Shown here: piece by piece, positions 33,024 through 42,136 of the stretch
How the letters are laid out: each line of letters opens with the position of its first letter
Numbering within the stretch: the first letter of the stretch is position 1
Source of the DNA: Glycomyces paridis
GTDB taxonomy: Bacteria > Actinomycetota > Actinomycetes > Mycobacteriales > Micromonosporaceae
Length of the DNA stretch: 64,000 bases
Direction: 5' to 3'
NCBI RefSeq assembly: GCF_004912155.1
Contig: NZ_STGX01000012.1
Span: 62,001-126,000, forward strand
Translations under genes and position numbers: made by a program
The notes under the pieces: model-generated
Database searches by the model: none
Told to the model about the DNA's origin: nothing
The model's input: the letters and a program-made list of their open reading frames with translations, nothing else

Positions 33024-33804
33024 GGCGCCGCGCCCGGCGGTGCGCTGGCGGGCAGCGCTCGCCTTGGCGCTCGCGGCGGGGTTCGGCCTGGTGGCGATGT
33101 CGTGGCCGCTGCTGGCGGCGCCGGGCGGGGCGCTGACCGAGACGACGTCGGGCCCTTGGCTGTTCGCGCTGCTGCTGCCGCTGGTGACGGCCGCGGTGGT
33201 GGTGCAGTTGGCGGACGGGGGGCTGGACGCGCGGGCGGTGGCGATGCTGGGGGTGCTGTCGGCGGTGGTGGCGGCGGTGCGCCCGTTCGGGGCGGGGGCC
33301 GCGGGCGTGGAGACGGTGTTCTTCCTCATCGTCCTGGCCGGGCGGGTGTTCGGCGCCGGGTTCGGGTTCCTGCTGGGGTGCACGGGCCTGTTCGCGTCGG
33401 CGCTGCTGACGGGCGGGGTGGGGCCGTGGATGCCGTACCAGATGTTCGCGGCGGCGTTCGTGGGCCTGGGCGCTGGGCTGCTGCCGCGCACGGGGACGGC
33501 GACGCGGGCGGGCCGGGCCGGTGAGCTGGTGCTCCTGGCGGTGTACGGCGCGGTGTCCGCGCTCGTGTACGGGCTGCTGCTCAACCTGTCGTTCTGGCCG
33601 TTCGCGATCGCGCACGGGAACCTCGCGTACGTGCCCGGCGGGGGTCTCGGCGAGAACCTGCCGCGGCTGCTGGCGTACACGCTGGCGACGTCGCTGGGCT
33701 GGGACCTGGGCCGGGCGGTGACGACGGCGGTCCTCATCGCCGTGACCGGGCCCCTGCTGCTGCGCGTGCTGCGCCGCGCGGCCCGGCGCGCGAACTGGGA
33801 GTGA
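33013..33804 (+). CDS. ECF transporter substrate-binding (S) component, predicted cobalamin-specific
   Basis: 263 residues, about six to seven membrane helices (LALALAAGFGLVAMSWPLLA, LFALLLPLVTAAVVVQ, FGFLLGCTGLFASALLTGGV, LVLLAVYGAVSALVYGLLL). MPYQMFAAAFVGLGAGLLP is typical of ECF S proteins. ATG inside the end of ecfA with GGAGG upstream. Specificity cannot be read from sequence; riboswitch and operon context argue for cobalamin (CbrT-like role). Last gene of the operon; the convergent FGE-like gene ends 1 nt later, so no space for a separate terminator. Confidence 0.82.
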   Translation: MGVEAPRPAVRWRAALALALAAGFGLVAMSWPLLAAPGGALTETTSGPWLFALLLPLVTAAVVVQLADGGLDARAVAMLGVLSAVVAAVRPFGAGAAGVETVFFLIVLAGRVFGAGFGFLLGCTGLFASALLTGGVGPWMPYQMFAAAFVGLGAGLLPRTGTATRAGRAGELVLLAVYGAVSALVYGLLLNLSFWPFAIAHGNLAYVPGGGLGENLPRLLAYTLATSLGWDLGRAVTTAVLIAVTGPLLLRVLRRAARRANWE

Positions 33805-33805
33805 G

Positions 33806-34468
33806 TCAGGCCCGGGGTGCGTTGCGGGCCGGGCGGAAGCCGAGGTCGTCGATGCGGAGGGTCGGCATGGTCTTGCGGCGGACGCCGGCCCGGCAGGACC
33901 AGTGGTCGTCGAACCAGCCGCCGCCGCGGATGACGCGGTAGTCGGCGTACTCGTCGGCGTCGTAGAGGTCCCAGCACCATTCCCAGACGTTGCCGAGCAT
34001 GTCGTGCAAGCCCCAGGCGTTCGGAGTCTTGCGGGCGCCGCGGTGGGGGCGTTCGCCGGCGTTGGCGCGGTACCAGGCGATGTCGTCGAGGTCGCCGTAG
34101 CGGGGGCCGGCGGTGCCGGCCCGGCAGGCGTGCTCCCATTCGGCTTCAGTGGGCAGCCGGTAGCCGTCGGCGGTCCGGTCCCAGGCGACCTGGCCGTCCC
34201 CGTCGCCATCCCCGTCGACGGTGTAGGCGGGTCGCAGGCCTTCGCGCTGCGACATGCGGTTGCAGGCGTGCACGGCGTCGTACCAGGAGAGGTCGGTGGC
34301 GGGCAGGAGGTCGTCGCCCTCCGGGTCGGCGGCGCCGATGTCGCGGCGGGTGGCCTGGACGGCGGCGAGGAGGAACGGGGCGACGTCGACGGTCCAGGTC
34401 CGTCCGGTGCGGCGGTCGGTGAGCGCGGTGGTCCCCGCCTCGATGGCGCGCATGGCCGTCTCGTCCAT
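33806..34468 (-). CDS. Formylglycine-generating-enzyme-like (SUMF1/EgtB fold) protein
   Basis: 220 residues, compact. Conserved family segments in order: LSWYDAVHACNRMS, YRLPTEAEWEHACRAGT, NAWGLHDMLGNVWEWCWD, VIRGGGWFDD and CRAGVRR. The copper-binding Cys pair of true formylglycine-generating enzymes is not clearly present, and no sulfatase gene is in the window, so sulfatase activation is doubtful; many small members of this fold have unknown roles. A TACGAT lies 6 nt before the ATG, indicating leaderless transcription. Confidence 0.8.
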   Translation of the reverse strand: MDETAMRAIEAGTTALTDRRTGRTWTVDVAPFLLAAVQATRRDIGAADPEGDDLLPATDLSWYDAVHACNRMSQREGLRPAYTVDGDGDGDGQVAWDRTADGYRLPTEAEWEHACRAGTAGPRYGDLDDIAWYRANAGERPHRGARKTPNAWGLHDMLGNVWEWCWDLYDADEYADYRVIRGGGWFDDHWSCRAGVRRKTMPTLRIDDLGFRPARNAPRA

Positions 34469-34474
34469 CCGGGC

Positions 34475-34480
34475 ATCGTA
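34475..34480 (-). promoter_or_regulatory. -10 hexamer of a leaderless promoter (FGE-like gene)
   Basis: TACGAT on the minus strand, 6 nt before the ATG at 34468. Confidence 0.55.
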
Positions 34481-34582
34481 GAAGCCCTGGGGGCGGTGAC
34501 GTGCGGCACGGTGCTGTCACGTTCGGGGCGGCCCGCGGTTCACCAGGGTGTCAGTCTTCCCGCGAACGAACCGGAGCGTCCC

Positions 34583-34930
34583 ATGACCGTCGCCTACATC
34601 ATCGTCACCGTCGTCGCCGCCCTGTGGGTCGGGTTCTCGGCGTACTCGGTCTTCGCCAGGGCCCCGTACGTGGTCGGTCCGCTCGCCGACTACGGCGTGC
34701 CCGAGTCGTGGTGGCCGTGGCTCGGGGCCGCCAAGGCGGCCGGGTCGCTGGGCCTGCTGGCGGGCCTGTTCGTGCCGTTCGTCGGCGTCGCGGCCGGGGT
34801 GGGGCTGGTCCTGTACTTCGCGGGCGCAGTCGTCACGGTGCTGCGGGCCCGCTCCTACAAGACCCTGGTCGCGCCGCTCATGTACATGGCGCCCGCGGCG
34901 GCCGCCCTCGTGCTCGCGTTGCTCGTCTGA
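34583..34930 (+). CDS. DoxX-family membrane protein
   Basis: 115 residues, four membrane helices filling almost the whole chain (VAYIIVTVVAALWVGFSAYS; LGAAKAAGSLGLLAGLFVPF; GLVLYFAGAVVTVLRA; MYMAPAAAALVLALLV). Matches the small DoxX-like proteins of actinobacteria, some linked to redox homeostasis. ATG with GGAG 8 nt upstream. Convergent with the carboxymuconolactone-decarboxylase-fold gene; the two share a strong terminator. Confidence 0.75.
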   Translation: MTVAYIIVTVVAALWVGFSAYSVFARAPYVVGPLADYGVPESWWPWLGAAKAAGSLGLLAGLFVPFVGVAAGVGLVLYFAGAVVTVLRARSYKTLVAPLMYMAPAAAALVLALLV

Positions 34931-34940
34931 GCAGGGCGGC

Positions 34941-34965
34941 GGGGCCCGCGCTCGGCGCGGGCCCC
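34941..34965. terminator. Bidirectional terminator
   Basis: Perfect 11-bp stem (34941-34951 with 34955-34965, 3-nt loop) followed by GTTCTGTTTCC; between convergent genes. Confidence 0.85.
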
Positions 34966-34975
34966 GTTCTGTTTC

Positions 34976-35446
34976 CTACTTGGTCCACTGCTCGGCGAAG
35001 GGCACGCCGATCTTCGGGTTGCCGATGAGGGCGAGCGGGATGAAGAACCCGATCTGGCCGAGGACGCCGATGAGGACGACGAGCTCCTGGTCGCTGAAGT
35101 GCTCCGCGACCTGGGCGAACAGTTCGTCGCTGACCCTCTCGCCGGTCGGGTTCGGGGTGTGCACGGCCTCGGTGAGGGCGAGCGCGGCCCGTTCGGCCTC
35201 GGTGAAGTGGGGTGCGGTGCGCCAGGTGGCGACGGCGCCGAGCCGCTCGGGGGTGTCCTCGGCGGCCGTGAGCTGGCGGGTGGTGAAGTAGGTGCTGCCG
35301 ACGAGTTGGCCGACGCGCAGCTGCACGAGCGCGACGAGCGACGCCGGGAGGACGCCTTCGGCGTTCACCTTGTTGATGGCGGCGGCGATCTCGTTGACGA
35401 CCGGCAGGTGCGAGGCGGGGTTCTCGATGCGCGGGTAGGTGCTCAT
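34976..35446 (-). CDS. Carboxymuconolactone-decarboxylase-fold protein lacking the catalytic cysteines
   Basis: 156 residues. The fold is recognisable: LVALVQLRVGQLVG, RLGAVATWRTAPHFTEAERAALALTEA, and FSDQELVVLIGVLGQIGFF. In AhpD-like proteins the first helix carries a C-x-x-C-x-x-x-H active site (typically INGCAYCLDMH); the same place here reads LVGSTYFTTRQ, with both Cys and the His replaced. It therefore cannot act as a thiol peroxidase by the known mechanism. ATG at 35446 with AGAGAGG upstream. Role unknown; binding or scaffolding is possible. Confidence 0.75.
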   Translation of the reverse strand: MSTYPRIENPASHLPVVNEIAAAINKVNAEGVLPASLVALVQLRVGQLVGSTYFTTRQLTAAEDTPERLGAVATWRTAPHFTEAERAALALTEAVHTPNPTGERVSDELFAQVAEHFSDQELVVLIGVLGQIGFFIPLALIGNPKIGVPFAEQWTK

Positions 35447-35556
35447 GGCGGTGGTCCTCTCTGTTTCGATTCACCCCCATGACGAACCGTCCGGCCCGGA
35501 CGTGACCGCCGATCCCACGAACCCGACGAGACCCCGGTCACGAGACCTGGCACGCC

Positions 35557-35589
35557 GCAGGGGCCCGTCCGGTGCGGACGGGCCCCTGC
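35557..35589. terminator. Terminator after dnaE
   Basis: Perfect 15-bp stem (35557-35571 with 35575-35589, 3-nt loop), 11 nt beyond the dnaE stop on the minus strand. Confidence 0.85.
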
Positions 35590-35599
35590 CGTGTCGCGT

Positions 35600-38500
35600 C
35601 TAGCCGACGACCGCTCCCGCGCCGAGCAGGGCCTTCAGGTCGGCGGACAGCTCGACCGACGGGCGCACCCGCCACGCGTCACCGAGGGCGAGCAGCGTCG
35701 TCTTGGGGCCGTTGGCGAGCTGCACGCGCACCTGCGCCTCGCCGCGGTGGGTCTTGAACGTGTCGGAGAGCTTCTCGATGAGCGCGGGGTTGACCGCCGC
35801 GGCCCGCAGCGCGAGCGTGACCGGCGCCGAACTCGACTCCGGGCCCCGCGACGTGTCGAGGACGGCGAGGTCCTGCGCGATGAGCTGCGCGGTGCCGTCG
35901 CGCCGGTCGAGCTTGCCCTTGACGCAGCACACGAGGTCGTCCGCGAGCGACTCGGACACGAGCTCGTACGTGTTGGGGAAGAACCGGACCTCGATCGACC
36001 CGGCCAGGTCCTCCAGGGTCGCCGACGCCCACAGCTTGCCCTGCTTGGTGACCCGCTTGGCGACGTTCTGGAGGATGCCGGCCACGCGCACGTTCGCGCC
36101 GTCGGCGATCTCCTCGCCGTGCAGCGCCGCCACCGGCCGGTCCGCGTTCGAGGACAGGAGCCGCTCGAAGCCGTTGAGGGGGTGGTCGGAGACGTACAGG
36201 CCGAGCATCTCCCGCTCGAACCCGAGCTTGTCGCGCCGGTCCCACTCGTCGTCGGCGATCGTCAAGTCCACGCCGAGCGTGTCGGTCGCCTCGGCCATCA
36301 TCCCGCCGAACAGGTCGAACTGGCCGCGCGCCTCCTCCTTCTTGATGGAGACCATCGCGTCGATCGCCTTCTCGTGCACCTCGGCGAGCCCGCGGCGCGC
36401 GTGCCCGAGCGAGTCGAACGCGCCCGCCTTGATGAGCGACTCGATGGTGCGCTTGTTGCACACCGGCGCCGGCACCTTCTGGAGGAAGTCCTTGAAGTCC
36501 GCGTACGCGCCCTTCGCCTCCCGGGCCTCGATGATGCCCTCCACGACGTTCGCGCCGACGTTGCGGACCGCCCCCATGCCGAAGCGGATGTCCTCCCCGA
36601 CCGGGTGGAACATGTGCCGCGACTCGTTCACGTCCGGCGGCATGACGGTGATGCCCATCTTGCGGCACTCCGAGAGGTACACCGCCGACTTGTCCTTCGA
36701 GTCGCCCACGGAGGTCAGCAGCGCGGCCATGTACTCGGCCGGGTAGTTCGCCTTCAGGTAGGCCGTCCAGTAGGACACGAGCCCGTACCCCGCGGCGTGC
36801 GACTTGTTGAACGCGTACCCGGCGAACGGGAGCATGATGTCCCACAGCGTCTTGATCGACTCCTTGCCGAAGCCGTTGCCGACCATCCCCGCCTCGAAGG
36901 AGTCGAACATCTTCTCCAGGACCGCGACCTGCTTCTTGCCCATGGCCTTGCGGAGCGTGTCGGCCTGGCCCATCGTGAAGCCCGCGACCTTCTGCGCGAT
37001 CTTCATGATCTGCTCCTGGTAGACGATCAGGCCGTACGTCTCGGCCAGGATCTCCTCCAGCGGCTCCGCGAGCTCGGGATGGATCGGGGTGATCTGCTGC
37101 CGCGCGTTCTTGCGGTCGGCGTAGTTGTTGTGCGAGTTCGCCTCCATCGGACCGGGCCGGTACAGCGCCAGGACCGCGACGATGTCGTTGAACTCGGTGG
37201 GGCGCATCCGCTTCAGCAGCTCACGCATTGCGGTGCCGTCAAGCTGGAACACCCCGAGCGTGTCGCCGCGCGCGAGCAGCTCGTACGCCTTCGGGTCGTC
37301 GGTCGACAGCGTGTCGAGGTCGATGTCGATGCCCTTGTTGGCCTTGACGGCCTCCACCGCGTCGCCGATCACCGTCAGGTTCCGCAGACCCAGGAAGTCC
37401 ATCTTGAGCAGGCCGATGTCCTCGCAGGACGGGTAGTCCCACCCGGTGATGATCGACCCGTCGGGCCTCGCCCACATCGGGATGCAGTCCGCCAGCGGCT
37501 GCGAGGAGAGGATGACCGCGCAGGCGTGGACGCCCGCGTTGCGGATCAGGCCCTCCAGACCCAGCGCGGTGTCGAAGATCTGGCGGACCTCGTTGTCGTT
37601 CTCGATGAGGCTCCGGACCTCGCCCGCCTCCTTGAAGCGGTCATGGCCCGGATCCATGATCCCCGACAGCGGGATGTCCTTGGCCGCCACCGGCGGCGGC
37701 AGCGCCTTCGTGATCCGCTCGGCGATCGAGAAACCGGGCTGACCGTGGTGGACGCGGGCCGCGTCCTTGATCGCCGCCTTGGTCTTGATCGTGCCGAACG
37801 TGATGACCTGCGCGACGTACTCTTTCCCGTACTTCTCCGTCGCGTACGTGATCATCTCGCCGCGGCGGCGGTCGTCGAAGTCGATGTCGATGTCGGGCAT
37901 CGAGACGCGCTCGGGGTTGAGGAACCGCTCGAACAGCAGCCCGTGCTCGATCGGGTCGATGTTCGTGATCCGCATGGCGTACGCGACGAGCGAACCCGCC
38001 GCCGAACCGCGGCCCGGACCCACGTAGATCCCGATCGACCGGGCGTGCGAGATGAGGTCGGCGACGACGAGGAAGTACGACGGGTACCCGGCGGTGATGA
38101 TGACGTCGAGCTCCAGCGCGGCCCGCTCCAGGTAATCCGCCGGGACCTCCCGGCCCGGGAAGCGGTCCTGGAGGCCGACGCGGACCTGCTCGCGCAGCCA
38201 CGTCCCCTGGTCGTGCCCCTCGGGCACCTCGATGACCGGCATCCGGTCCTGGACGGCGAAGATCTCGTCGTAGGACTCGACCATCTCCGCGACCAGCAGC
38301 GTGTTCGCGCAACCCTCCTGCCACAGGTCGTCGGTCTTGATGCCGTACATCTGCTGCGCCGACCGCAGGAAGTAACCCTCGCCGTCGAACTTGAACCGCT
38401 TCGGGTCGTCCAGGGTCGAACCCGACTGGACGCACAGCAGCGCCGCGTGCGTCGACTTCTGGTCCTCGGTCACGAAGTGGGAGTCGTTGGTGACCAGCGG

Positions 38501-39142
38501 CCGCAGGCCCATCTTGCGGCTCATCTCGTACAGCTCGTCCTTGACGCGCATGTCGATCTGGTTGTCGTGGTCCATGATCTCCAGGAAGAAGTTCTCCGCC
38601 CCGAAGATGTCCCGGTAGTCCGAGGCCGCCTGGTAGGCCTCCTTCGTCTGGCCGAGCCGGAACCTGGTCTGCACCTCGCCGGACGGGCAGCCGGTGGTCG
38701 CCACGATCCCCTCGGCGTTCTGCGCGATGAGCTCTCGGTCCATGCGCGGCTTGTAGTAGTAGCCCTCGAAGGACGCGGCGCTGGAGAGCTTGAAGAGGTT
38801 CCGCAGGCCCGTGGAGTTCCGCGCGACCATCGTCATGTGCGTGTAGGAGCCGCCGCCGGAGAGGTCGTCGCCGCGCTGGCTCGGCTCGCCCCAGAAGACG
38901 GGCTTCTTGTGGAACCGGTCCTGCGGCGCGATGTACGCCTCGATGCCGAGGATCGGCTTGACGCCAGTCTTCTTCGCCTCCTGGTAGAAGGCGTAGCCGC
39001 CGTACATGTTCCCGTGGTCGGTCATGGCGATCGCGGGCTGTCCCAGGCGCTCGGCCTCCGCGAACAGGGGTTTGAGCTTCGCGGCCCCGTCGAGCATCGA
39101 GTACTCGGTGTGCACGTGCAGGTGGACGTACTGGTTCGACAC
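35600..39142 (-). CDS. dnaE: DNA polymerase III alpha subunit
   Basis: 1180 residues, full length for actinobacterial DnaE1. N-terminal PHP domain ([36 protein letters not shown]), palm with the catalytic Asp triad region [33 protein letters not shown], the thumb/finger region [23 protein letters not shown], tandem HhH and OB-fold ([10 protein letters not shown]) at the C terminus. GTG at 39142 is chosen because GGGAG lies 6 nt before it; the open frame continues upstream without a matching site. Main replicative polymerase; monocistronic with a strong terminator. Confidence 0.97.
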   Translation of the reverse strand: MSNQYVHLHVHTEYSMLDGAAKLKPLFAEAERLGQPAIAMTDHGNMYGGYAFYQEAKKTGVKPILGIEAYIAPQDRFHKKPVFWGEPSQRGDDLSGGGSYTHMTMVARNSTGLRNLFKLSSAASFEGYYYKPRMDRELIAQNAEGIVATTGCPSGEVQTRFRLGQTKEAYQAASDYRDIFGAENFFLEIMDHDNQIDMRVKDELYEMSRKMGLRPLVTNDSHFVTEDQKSTHAALLCVQSGSTLDDPKRFKFDGEGYFLRSAQQMYGIKTDDLWQEGCANTLLVAEMVESYDEIFAVQDRMPVIEVPEGHDQGTWLREQVRVGLQDRFPGREVPADYLERAALELDVIITAGYPSYFLVVADLISHARSIGIYVGPGRGSAAGSLVAYAMRITNIDPIEHGLLFERFLNPERVSMPDIDIDFDDRRRGEMITYATEKYGKEYVAQVITFGTIKTKAAIKDAARVHHGQPGFSIAERITKALPPPVAAKDIPLSGIMDPGHDRFKEAGEVRSLIENDNEVRQIFDTALGLEGLIRNAGVHACAVILSSQPLADCIPMWARPDGSIITGWDYPSCEDIGLLKMDFLGLRNLTVIGDAVEAVKANKGIDIDLDTLSTDDPKAYELLARGDTLGVFQLDGTAMRELLKRMRPTEFNDIVAVLALYRPGPMEANSHNNYADRKNARQQITPIHPELAEPLEEILAETYGLIVYQEQIMKIAQKVAGFTMGQADTLRKAMGKKQVAVLEKMFDSFEAGMVGNGFGKESIKTLWDIMLPFAGYAFNKSHAAGYGLVSYWTAYLKANYPAEYMAALLTSVGDSKDKSAVYLSECRKMGITVMPPDVNESRHMFHPVGEDIRFGMGAVRNVGANVVEGIIEAREAKGAYADFKDFLQKVPAPVCNKRTIESLIKAGAFDSLGHARRGLAEVHEKAIDAMVSIKKEEARGQFDLFGGMMAEATDTLGVDLTIADDEWDRRDKLGFEREMLGLYVSDHPLNGFERLLSSNADRPVAALHGEEIADGANVRVAGILQNVAKRVTKQGKLWASATLEDLAGSIEVRFFPNTYELVSESLADDLVCCVKGKLDRRDGTAQLIAQDLAVLDTSRGPESSSAPVTLALRAAAVNPALIEKLSDTFKTHRGEAQVRVQLANGPKTTLLALGDAWRVRPSVELSADLKALLGAGAVVG

Positions 39143-39251
39143 GCTTAGCTCCCGCTTTGACCTGTGAATATGTCCCCGTCGGGCCCTGTCGCGGCGCTCA
39201 TGCGGCACAGCCGCGGCGCAGTCGCGGACAGCCCGGTTCAGACCCTCAAGA

Positions 39252-40118
39252 CTAGTCCTCCGCCCGAGCGGGCCGCACCGACTCCGAGCCCGGAATGCCG
39301 CCCGCCTCACCGCCCGCGGCGGCCGCCGCGAACACCGCCGAGGTCGCCTCGTCGAGCGGGAAGAACAGCTCCACGGCCAGCTCCGCGACCGTGACGTCCC
39401 GCGGCGCCCCGAAGGTCGCGATCGTCGTGAACAGCGACAACTCGCCCCAGGCGGTGGCGAGCCGCAGCGGCAGCGCGAACGGGCTCGGCGCCGAACCGTC
39501 CCACCCGCCGTCGTCCGACCCGACCGCCTCCCGCGCCAGGACCTCCTCGATCAAGGCGAACACGGCCGGGTCCTCGTCCACCGCCAACTGCGCCCGCAAC
39601 CGGTCGAGGAAGTACCGCCGCACCTCCTCGAAATTCCGCAGACGCGGGCCCAAACCCCTAGGGTGCAGCGCGACCGTCGCGAGGTTGGGCCGCCCGCGCA
39701 GCAGGTCCGGGTCGACCTCGTCGAGCAGCACCCCCAAGCCTGCATTGAAGTCGAGCAGGTTCCCGAACCGGTCGGTCACGACCGCCGGCAGGGGCTCGTG
39801 GTGTTCGAGGATCATCGCGATCGCCCGCCGCGCCGGCGCGAGGCGCTCGTCCCAGTAGTCGGTCTCGGCCCACTCCGGCGCGAACCCGGCCGCGACCAGC
39901 AACGCGTTCCGCTCGCGCAACGGCACGTCCAGGACCTCCGCGAGCCGCGCCACCATCCGGCGGCTCGGTTCGGCCCGACCGGTCTCGATGCGCGACAGGT
40001 GCCTGGCCGAGACCCCCGACTCGACCGACAGGTCGAACTGGCTGAGGCGACGCCGTCCGCGCCACTGCCGCAGCAGCGAACCGAAGGCCGTCAGGGCGGG
40101 ACCGGTCAGTGCGTTCAC
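39252..40118 (-). CDS. XRE-family regulator with MmyB-like C-terminal domain
   Basis: 288 residues. N-terminal Cro/C1 helix-turn-helix ([39 protein letters not shown]) followed by the MmyB-like ligand-binding domain, seen as [31 protein letters not shown] and [14 protein letters not shown]. This combination is common in actinobacteria, where the regulator sits beside the gene it represses. Here the divergent neighbour is a small membrane protein and a 7+3+7 palindrome lies between them. GTG start; TACTGT lies 7 nt upstream. Confidence 0.85.
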   Translation of the reverse strand: MNALTGPALTAFGSLLRQWRGRRRLSQFDLSVESGVSARHLSRIETGRAEPSRRMVARLAEVLDVPLRERNALLVAAGFAPEWAETDYWDERLAPARRAIAMILEHHEPLPAVVTDRFGNLLDFNAGLGVLLDEVDPDLLRGRPNLATVALHPRGLGPRLRNFEEVRRYFLDRLRAQLAVDEDPAVFALIEEVLAREAVGSDDGGWDGSAPSPFALPLRLATAWGELSLFTTIATFGAPRDVTVAELAVELFFPLDEATSAVFAAAAAGGEAGGIPGSESVRPARAED

Positions 40119-40153
40119 GGCCGCAACAGTATCGACCCGCGCGTCCGGCGGCC

Positions 40154-40170
40154 ATGACCTCCGAGGTCAT
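40154..40170. promoter_or_regulatory. Palindromic operator candidate
   Basis: ATGACCT (40154-40160), CCG, AGGTCAT (40164-40170): perfect palindrome between the XRE regulator and the divergent membrane gene. Confidence 0.6.
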
Positions 40171-40249
40171 TGCGGACCGGACCGGCCGGGCCCAGGATTG
40201 GCCGCATGCGGCGACACGAGGTCCCGCACCGAACCGACCGGGAGGAACC

Positions 40250-40648
40250 ATGACCCCCACCGCCGCTGCCCCCGACACGCGACTGCGCAGCCTCCTGCGT
40301 TTCGACGCCGCGGCCTGCGCCGCCTTCGGCGTGCTCATGACCGCAGGCGCGGTCCTCGTCGAACGCCTCCTGGGCCTCGAACCGGCCTGGGCGGTGCCGC
40401 TGGGCGTGTATCTCCTCGGCTGCGCGGTCGCGCTCGCACTGGTCGCGGGCTACCCGGTGCCGCTGCGCGGCCACGTGATCGGGGTGGTCGCCAACAACGC
40501 CGCGGCCGCCGTCGCGCTGGCGGCGCTGCCGTTCACCGGCCTCGTCGACCTGACCGCACTGGGCTACGCGGTGCTGCTGGGCGGCGCGGCGCTGGTCGCG
40601 CTGTTCGCGGTGCTGGAAGCACAGGGCGCCAAGCGGCTCACCGCCTGA
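40250..40648 (+). CDS. Small integral membrane protein
   Basis: 132 residues, four predicted helices (AAACAAFGVLMTAGAVLV; WAVPLGVYLLGCAVALALVA; GVVANNAAAAVALAALPF; LGYAVLLGGAALVALFAVL). No family recognised with certainty. ATG with GGAGG 4 nt upstream. Divergent from the XRE regulator, sharing the palindrome at 40154-40170, hence probably its target. Confidence 0.7.
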   Translation: MTPTAAAPDTRLRSLLRFDAAACAAFGVLMTAGAVLVERLLGLEPAWAVPLGVYLLGCAVALALVAGYPVPLRGHVIGVVANNAAAAVALAALPFTGLVDLTALGYAVLLGGAALVALFAVLEAQGAKRLTA

Positions 40649-40718
40649 CCGATCCTCTGAGGGGCGGAGCCGCTCTCGGCGCCCGCCCCTTTACCACGCA
40701 ACCACGAACCGAACAACA

Positions 40719-40748
40719 TTGTCCACAGGTCGAATTCGGTTATCCACA
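40719..40748. promoter_or_regulatory. Pair of DnaA boxes upstream of the DUF4192 gene
   Basis: TTGTCCACA (40719-40727, the high-GC actinobacterial form) and TTATCCACA (40740-40748, the E. coli consensus), same orientation, 21 bp apart, i.e. two helical turns. The spacing places both on one face of the DNA. Confidence 0.65.
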
Positions 40749-40799
40749 GGCGAAAAATTACTTCTTGCCGGTAGTGGACATGTGACGGACAGTTGACCT

Positions 40800-41900
40800 A
40801 TGAACATGATAGAAGCGAGAATCAGGCTCAACGGCCCCACCGACCTCTTGACCACCATCCCGCTGCTGCTGGGTTTCCACCCTGATCACAGCCTCGTCGT
40901 GGTGGGACTCATCGGCGGCGAACTCCAGTGCACCTTCCGCGTCGACCTGCCGGGTTCGGCCGACCACCTGGAGCACCTGCCGGATCTGACGGCGCAGCTG
41001 AGCATCAACGAATGCACCCATTGCGTACTCGTCGCCTACGGCGACAAGGAGGTCGCCGAGGCCTCGATCGAACGCGCGGCGACGCGACTCACCGCGGCCG
41101 GCATCCGCCCGATCGACCAGCTCCGCGTGTCGCGGGGGCGCTGGTTCAGCCTCATCTGCGACAGGCCGTGCTGCCCGCCGGAGGGTCTGGCGCTGCCGGA
41201 GAGCTCGGCGGCCTCATGCGAGGTCGCCGTCGCGGGCGGGTACGCGGAGTCGGACCGGTCGCGGATCACCGAACAGCTCGCCCCGGCGCCACCCGGCCGC
41301 AGAGCGGCGGTGGAAAAGGCGGTCGCGGCAACGCTCGCGGCCGAAGCCGATCTGGACTGGGCGGCGCAGCGGTCGCTCGACCTCCACGCGATCGACCACT
41401 GGATGTCGGTCCCCTCCCTGCCGGGCCCGGACGAGATCGCCATGGTGGGCCTCGCCCTCGGCGACCCCGACATCCGCGACTACGCGCTGCGGCGCATCAG
41501 CTCGGGCGAGTACGAGGGGAACCGGATCGACCTGTGGATCTGGGTCGCGCGGCACATGGGCGACGACCTGGTGGCTCCGGCCGCGGGGGTGGCGGGCTTC
41601 GCCGCCTACCGCTTCGGCAACGGGGTGCTGGCGGGCGAGTGCTTCGAACTCGCCCTGCGGTCGAGCCCGAACTTCCGGCTCGCGCTGATGCTCAGGGCGG
41701 CCCTGCACCGAGGCTTCCCACCCTCGGCCCTGTCGAGGGTCGGCTTCGCCGACAGGGAGCCCGCGGAAACGGAAGACGCACCGACCGACGAGCGAAACAA
41801 GGCCAACCAGTCCACCCAGCCCGATAGGACACCACCGCAACCCGACGCGAACAAAGAGGCACCCTCCCCCGAACCCGAGCGAAACAGAGGCACAACCTGA
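40800..41900 (+). CDS. DUF4192 domain protein
   Basis: 366 residues. N-terminal IEARIRLNGPTDLLTTIPLLLGFHPDHSLVVVGL is the hallmark of the actinobacterial DUF4192 family, with function unknown. A helical C-terminal half (IDLWIWVARHMGDDLVAPAAG, GNGVLAGECFELAL) looks TPR-like. The final ~60 residues are polar, Pro/Glu/Asn-rich and disordered. Cytosolic. The start could be ATG 40800 or the ATG 40806; DnaA boxes sit 52-81 nt upstream. A heptanucleotide repeat follows the gene. Confidence 0.82.
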   Translation: MNMIEARIRLNGPTDLLTTIPLLLGFHPDHSLVVVGLIGGELQCTFRVDLPGSADHLEHLPDLTAQLSINECTHCVLVAYGDKEVAEASIERAATRLTAAGIRPIDQLRVSRGRWFSLICDRPCCPPEGLALPESSAASCEVAVAGGYAESDRSRITEQLAPAPPGRRAAVEKAVAATLAAEADLDWAAQRSLDLHAIDHWMSVPSLPGPDEIAMVGLALGDPDIRDYALRRISSGEYEGNRIDLWIWVARHMGDDLVAPAAGVAGFAAYRFGNGVLAGECFELALRSSPNFRLALMLRAALHRGFPPSALSRVGFADREPAETEDAPTDERNKANQSTQPDRTPPQPDANKEAPSPEPERNRGTT

Positions 41901-41939
41901 CCAGAACCACCCAAGCACCGCACACCAGCAACCCAGCAA

Positions 41940-41981
41940 CTCGAACCTCGAACCTCGAACCTCGAACCTCGAACCTCGAAA
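41940..41981 (+). repeat. Heptanucleotide tandem repeat
   Basis: Unit CTCGAAC, five perfect copies (41940-41974) and one imperfect (CTCGAAA, 41975-41981). Intergenic, 39 nt after the DUF4192 stop. Confidence 0.92.
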
Positions 41982-42124
41982 TTCTGAACTCACCACCCGG
42001 AACCAAACACGCACCATCGAGAACGCAACCGACAGAAGGAGTCACCGATGCGCACGAGAGGCACCCGCCAATGGCGAGGTCGAAGGTCGCCGAACGCCGA
42101 CCCCCGGGATGGAGGAGTCCTGGC

Positions 42125-42130
42125 TAGTCT
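42125..42130 (+). promoter_or_regulatory. -10 hexamer of a leaderless promoter (mobA-like)
   Basis: TAGTCT exactly 6 nt before the ATG at 42137. The 6 nt read GAGGAG but abut the start codon, too close for a ribosome-binding site. Confidence 0.55.
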
Positions 42131-42136
42131 GAGGAG

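Noticed and set aside
33806-34468. Functional formylglycine-generating enzyme for a sulfatase
   Set aside because: No sulfatase in the window and the copper-binding Cys pair is not evident; annotated only at fold level.
35591-39148. 1185-codon open frame on the plus strand
   Set aside because: Antisense of dnaE; Arg/Val/Leu-rich with no domain, created by GC-rich codon third positions.
40719-40748. Chromosomal origin oriC
   Set aside because: Only two DnaA boxes, no AT-rich unwinding region and no dnaA, dnaN or gyrB nearby.
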